DNA of 8,820 nt from Oxalobacter sp. GTDB taxonomy: Bacteria; Pseudomonadota; Gammaproteobacteria; Burkholderiales; Burkholderiaceae_D. Location of the stretch: contig JAAZED010000242.1 of assembly GCA_012512465.1 (NCBI GenBank), positions 1-8,820 on the forward strand. The letters are read 5' to 3'. A program made the position numbers and the translations under genes. Positions 6,916 through 8,820 of this stretch are shown here, piece by piece; the first letter of the stretch is position 1, and every line of letters starts with the position of its first letter. The notes under the pieces were generated by a model. That model ran no database searches and was not told where the DNA came from. It worked only from the letters and a program-made list of their open reading frames with translations.

Positions 6916-8524
6916 ACTCTGCCCGGGTAACACTGGAATAAAACGCAAAATGGGCGCGATCCGCATCCTTGACATGATAAAGCGCCTTGTCCGCATGCTG
7001 CAGCAGCTCCATCAGCGTCCTGCCATCATCCGGATATATGGCAATCCCGATACTGGCTGACAGGTTGATTGCCGCTTCCTGCACCACCATCACCTGCTGG
7101 ACTGCATCCAGAATATGGGTTGCCACACTGCCGACGTTTTCAACCGTGCGGATATGGTCCAGCAATATCAGGAACTCATCACCGCCATAACGGATAATCA
7201 CATCCGACTTACGCACAGATGCCTGCAACCTCAGCCCGATCTCTTTTAACACCTCATCGCCAACCGCGTGTCCGTAGGTATCATTGACCTCCTTGAAAAA
7301 ATCGAGATCAATAAAAAGCAGTGCAAACCGCGTATGCGTCTCACCCGCGTGGGATATCGCCTTTTCCAGCATGCTTTCAGTCACCACACGGCTGTATACC
7401 CCTGTCAGCACATCATGCGTGGCAATGTGCTCAAGCACCTCCTGCCGCTTCCTGTTAAATGCGGCCACCCGCCGGCTTCTGATCTGGTAAACCACGCCCG
7501 TCACAATCAGGATGCCAAGCCATCCGCCAATCAGCAGGAGAAAAAAGACAAGCGTTCCATTTGCCATGATTGCCGCAGGAAAAGCCGCTTCTTCGGCAAT
7601 CATCAACTTGAGCCTGTTTTGCAGCAGTTCAACTGATTCCACATAATAAGGAAATTCAGATTCACCAAGAGAAACAAACTGCTCACCCAACTCCTTGCGC
7701 CAGGGAGAAATAGGCAGCGTCACAAAATCTTTCCGTTTATAGCGTGCCAGCCGTTCCGCCTCAGGAAGCGAAAGCACCGTTGCATCCGGCATCGCCATCA
7801 TCACAAATGCCGGATTTTTTGCCTCGACAATCACGCCAAATTCATCAATCAGAAACCCGTTGGCACGCCGTACAAGATTAGCCAGATCCTTCAATGCCAC
7901 CTTCCCCGCAACCACACCAATCACCCGGTTTGTCTCATAAACAGGAGAAGAAAAATAGATGCCCTGGCTACCCGTCTGACTACCAACACTATATTGAACG
8001 CCTGCCTTACCCTCCATTGCCATTTTGAAATAGCGGCGCAAAGACAAGTCGTTACCCACATAACTTTCCAGGGTCTGTGCATTGCTTGAGAGGATGGTTC
8101 GCCCTTCCCTGCCGATAATCCAGATTACATTTATAATCCGGATTTCTTTGGCCGACATGGAAAGTGAACGATTGATCTTAGAAAAAGCCGGATCGTGTTC
8201 ATATGTTTTTCGGTAATCCGCCGTTGAAAGCCTGTTGCCGAGTAGCGTGGCATTGGCCTTTTTCAGGGCATTCCCGATTTCGACGTCACGGCTGAGAATG
8301 GCAGGTACCGCATGCAGTACGCCAAGCATTTTATCAAACCCTGACTGAAACTCACTAATGGATTCATGCGTTTTCTTTTTTACCTGCTCAAAAGCTTCAT
8401 CCGCCTGCCAGTCCACATAGGAATTTATTAGCAATTTCGCAACAAAAAACCAGGCTAAAAGCAATATCACCAGAATAACAATATATGGTTTTGCTGAAAG
8501 CGAATCCTGAGTGGGTTTTATCAT
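6902..8524 (-). CDS. Membrane-bound diguanylate cyclase with periplasmic Cache-like sensor
   Basis: With the ATG at 8524 the protein has 540 residues. A first transmembrane helix lies at about 14-35, a periplasmic region at about 36-318, a second helix at about 319-345 and a C-terminal GGDEF domain at about 380-532. The active-site loop is intact (RYGGDEF, GGDEF at 447-451), the metal/substrate motif FIDLDFFKEVND is present, and an RKSD (438-441) forms the RxxD product-inhibition site. It should therefore make c-di-GMP from two GTP and be feedback-inhibited. There is no EAL domain. The periplasmic block NDLSLRRYFKMAMEGKAGVQ, then YFSSPVY and VIGVVAGKV, resembles the double-Cache sensors of DctB-type kinases, suggesting a small ligand. 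An in-frame GTG at 8596 would add 24 residues, but it has no spaced ribosome binding site. The ATG at 8524 places the first helix near the N terminus, though its own Shine-Dalgarno is also poor. No terminator is visible at the 3' end. Confidence 0.92.
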   Translation of the reverse strand: MIKPTQDSLSAKPYIVILVILLLAWFFVAKLLINSYVDWQADEAFEQVKKKTHESISEFQSGFDKMLGVLHAVPAILSRDVEIGNALKKANATLLGNRLSTADYRKTYEHDPAFSKINRSLSMSAKEIRIINVIWIIGREGRTILSSNAQTLESYVGNDLSLRRYFKMAMEGKAGVQYSVGSQTGSQGIYFSSPVYETNRVIGVVAGKVALKDLANLVRRANGFLIDEFGVIVEAKNPAFVMMAMPDATVLSLPEAERLARYKRKDFVTLPISPWRKELGEQFVSLGESEFPYYVESVELLQNRLKLMIAEEAAFPAAIMANGTLVFFLLLIGGWLGILIVTGVVYQIRSRRVAAFNRKRQEVLEHIATHDVLTGVYSRVVTESMLEKAISHAGETHTRFALLFIDLDFFKEVNDTYGHAVGDEVLKEIGLRLQASVRKSDVIIRYGGDEFLILLDHIRTVENVGSVATHILDAVQQVMVVQEAAINLSASIGIAIYPDDGRTLMELLQHADKALYHVKDADRAHFAFYSSVTRAESIFP

Positions 8525-8592
8525 TGTCCAGAAACAAAAAGTGCGTTCTGCTGCGAAAAACAGCGTGCCATATTCAGGCAATTCGGAAGACG

Positions 8593-8614
8593 TCACTCCG
8601 GAGTGATGCCACTC
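8593..8614. repeat. 14-bp perfect palindrome with overlapping alternative hairpin
   Basis: TCACTCCGGAGTGA (8593-8606) is a perfect palindrome. Its right half also pairs with a third copy of the half-site: GAGTG (8601-8605), loop ATGC, CACTC (8610-8614). The arrangement CACTC-GAGTG-CACTC allows two mutually exclusive hairpins in the cyclase leader, or two overlapping dyad sites for a dimeric regulator. It lies about 70-90 bases upstream of the chosen start codon, downstream of the candidate promoter. The alternative GTG start (8596-8594) falls inside it. A further TCACTC occurs at 8692-8697. Confidence 0.5.
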
Positions 8615-8714
8615 AGGGGAATGTCACATCAACCATTTCCCGCAGCAGACTCGCACAAGACCAGCGATAAACAGATTGGCAGCCCCGGACATCACTCACA
8701 GCGCCTCATGATGT

Positions 8715-8743
8715 TTTATATCAAAGCCTTATTGGCATACCAA
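8715..8743 (-). promoter_or_regulatory. Candidate sigma-70 promoter for the diguanylate cyclase gene
   Basis: On the minus strand TTGGTA (8743-8738, four of six matches to the -35 consensus) is followed after exactly 17 bases by TATAAA (8720-8715, five of six matches to the -10 consensus). The surrounding DNA is AT-rich. Transcription would start near 8708 and leave a leader of about 180 bases that contains the palindrome at 8593-8606. It is the best-matching promoter that I found in the window. Confidence 0.55.
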
Positions 8744-8755
8744 AGATATTATTTT

Positions 8756-8820
8756 TTATGGAAATAGATGCAATATGTTAATTATAGGCGTCACATGATA
8801 TTACATAACTTTTTCCATTA
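8756..8820. repeat. Imperfect 12-bp inverted repeat in AT-rich DNA
   Basis: TTATGGAAATAG (8756-8767) and the reverse complement of 8809-8820 (TAATGGAAAAAG) agree at 10 of 12 bases, with a 41-base spacer. The arms flank AT-rich DNA just upstream of the candidate cyclase promoter. They could be paired regulator sites, but AT-rich DNA produces such matches by chance and the right arm is at the window edge. Confidence 0.3.

Larger units (their letters stand above)
8525..8820. other. Upstream region and probable long leader of the diguanylate cyclase gene
   Basis: These 296 bases lie upstream of the cyclase start and reach the window edge. The part next to the gene (8525-8705) has mixed composition and would form a leader of about 180 bases if the promoter at 8715-8743 is used. 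The outer part (about 8711-8820) is strongly AT-rich, as expected for a promoter and regulator-binding region, and may also serve a gene beyond the edge. No coding sequence is convincing here. The small plus-strand frame at 8485-8670 runs antisense to the cyclase start and has no family features. Confidence 0.6.

Noticed and set aside
1..8820. Search for CRISPR arrays, insertion sequences, tRNA genes, defence genes or prophage genes
   Set aside because: No regularly spaced repeats, transposase or integrase motifs, cloverleaf-like sequence or defence-family domains were seen; all long frames belong to ordinary chromosomal families.

Overview
The window reads as ordinary chromosomal DNA from a betaproteobacterium. 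The HemX and HemY proteins, the divergent layout with ppc, and the style of the PEP carboxylase sequence (SRPASR...IEDLRAIPW) resemble Burkholderiales. Family Oxalobacteraceae (possibly an Oxalobacter-like anaerobe) is my best guess by recognition, not proof. I see no transposase, integrase, phage gene, tRNA, rRNA or CRISPR array.

Layout. On the minus strand at the left lies a probable operon hemX (2666-1539), hemY (1527-337) and a UPF0149/YecA-like gene (from 270, running off the left edge). A 532-base gene-free stretch (2667-3198) separates hemX from ppc, which is read divergently. It holds a candidate hemX promoter, a candidate ppc promoter, two perfect 7-bp inverted repeats, an A-rich tract and a short direct repeat. 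On the plus strand come ppc (3199-6075) and, 15 bases later, a crotonase-fold (enoyl-CoA hydratase/isomerase family) gene (6091-6915). A membrane-bound sensor diguanylate cyclase (8524-6902, minus strand) converges on the crotonase gene and overlaps its 3' end by 14 bases. The last 296 bases hold the upstream region of the cyclase, with a good sigma-70-like promoter and a palindrome cluster.

How the parts fit. PEP carboxylase makes oxaloacetate for the TCA pathway and biosynthesis, and carries the residues expected for aspartate feedback. The crotonase is probably co-transcribed with it, but its reaction is unclear because one of the two classical hydratase glutamates is absent. The cyclase has a periplasmic Cache-type sensor that resembles those of C4-dicarboxylate sensors, so it may link an external small ligand to c-di-GMP. 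HemX and HemY are membrane-anchored accessory proteins normally encoded after hemC and hemD.

The most notable point is an absence: the hemC and hemD genes expected between ppc and hemX are not there, and a plausible promoter sits directly in front of hemX. I found no convincing undescribed multi-gene system. The other observations are modest leads about regulation and substrate.
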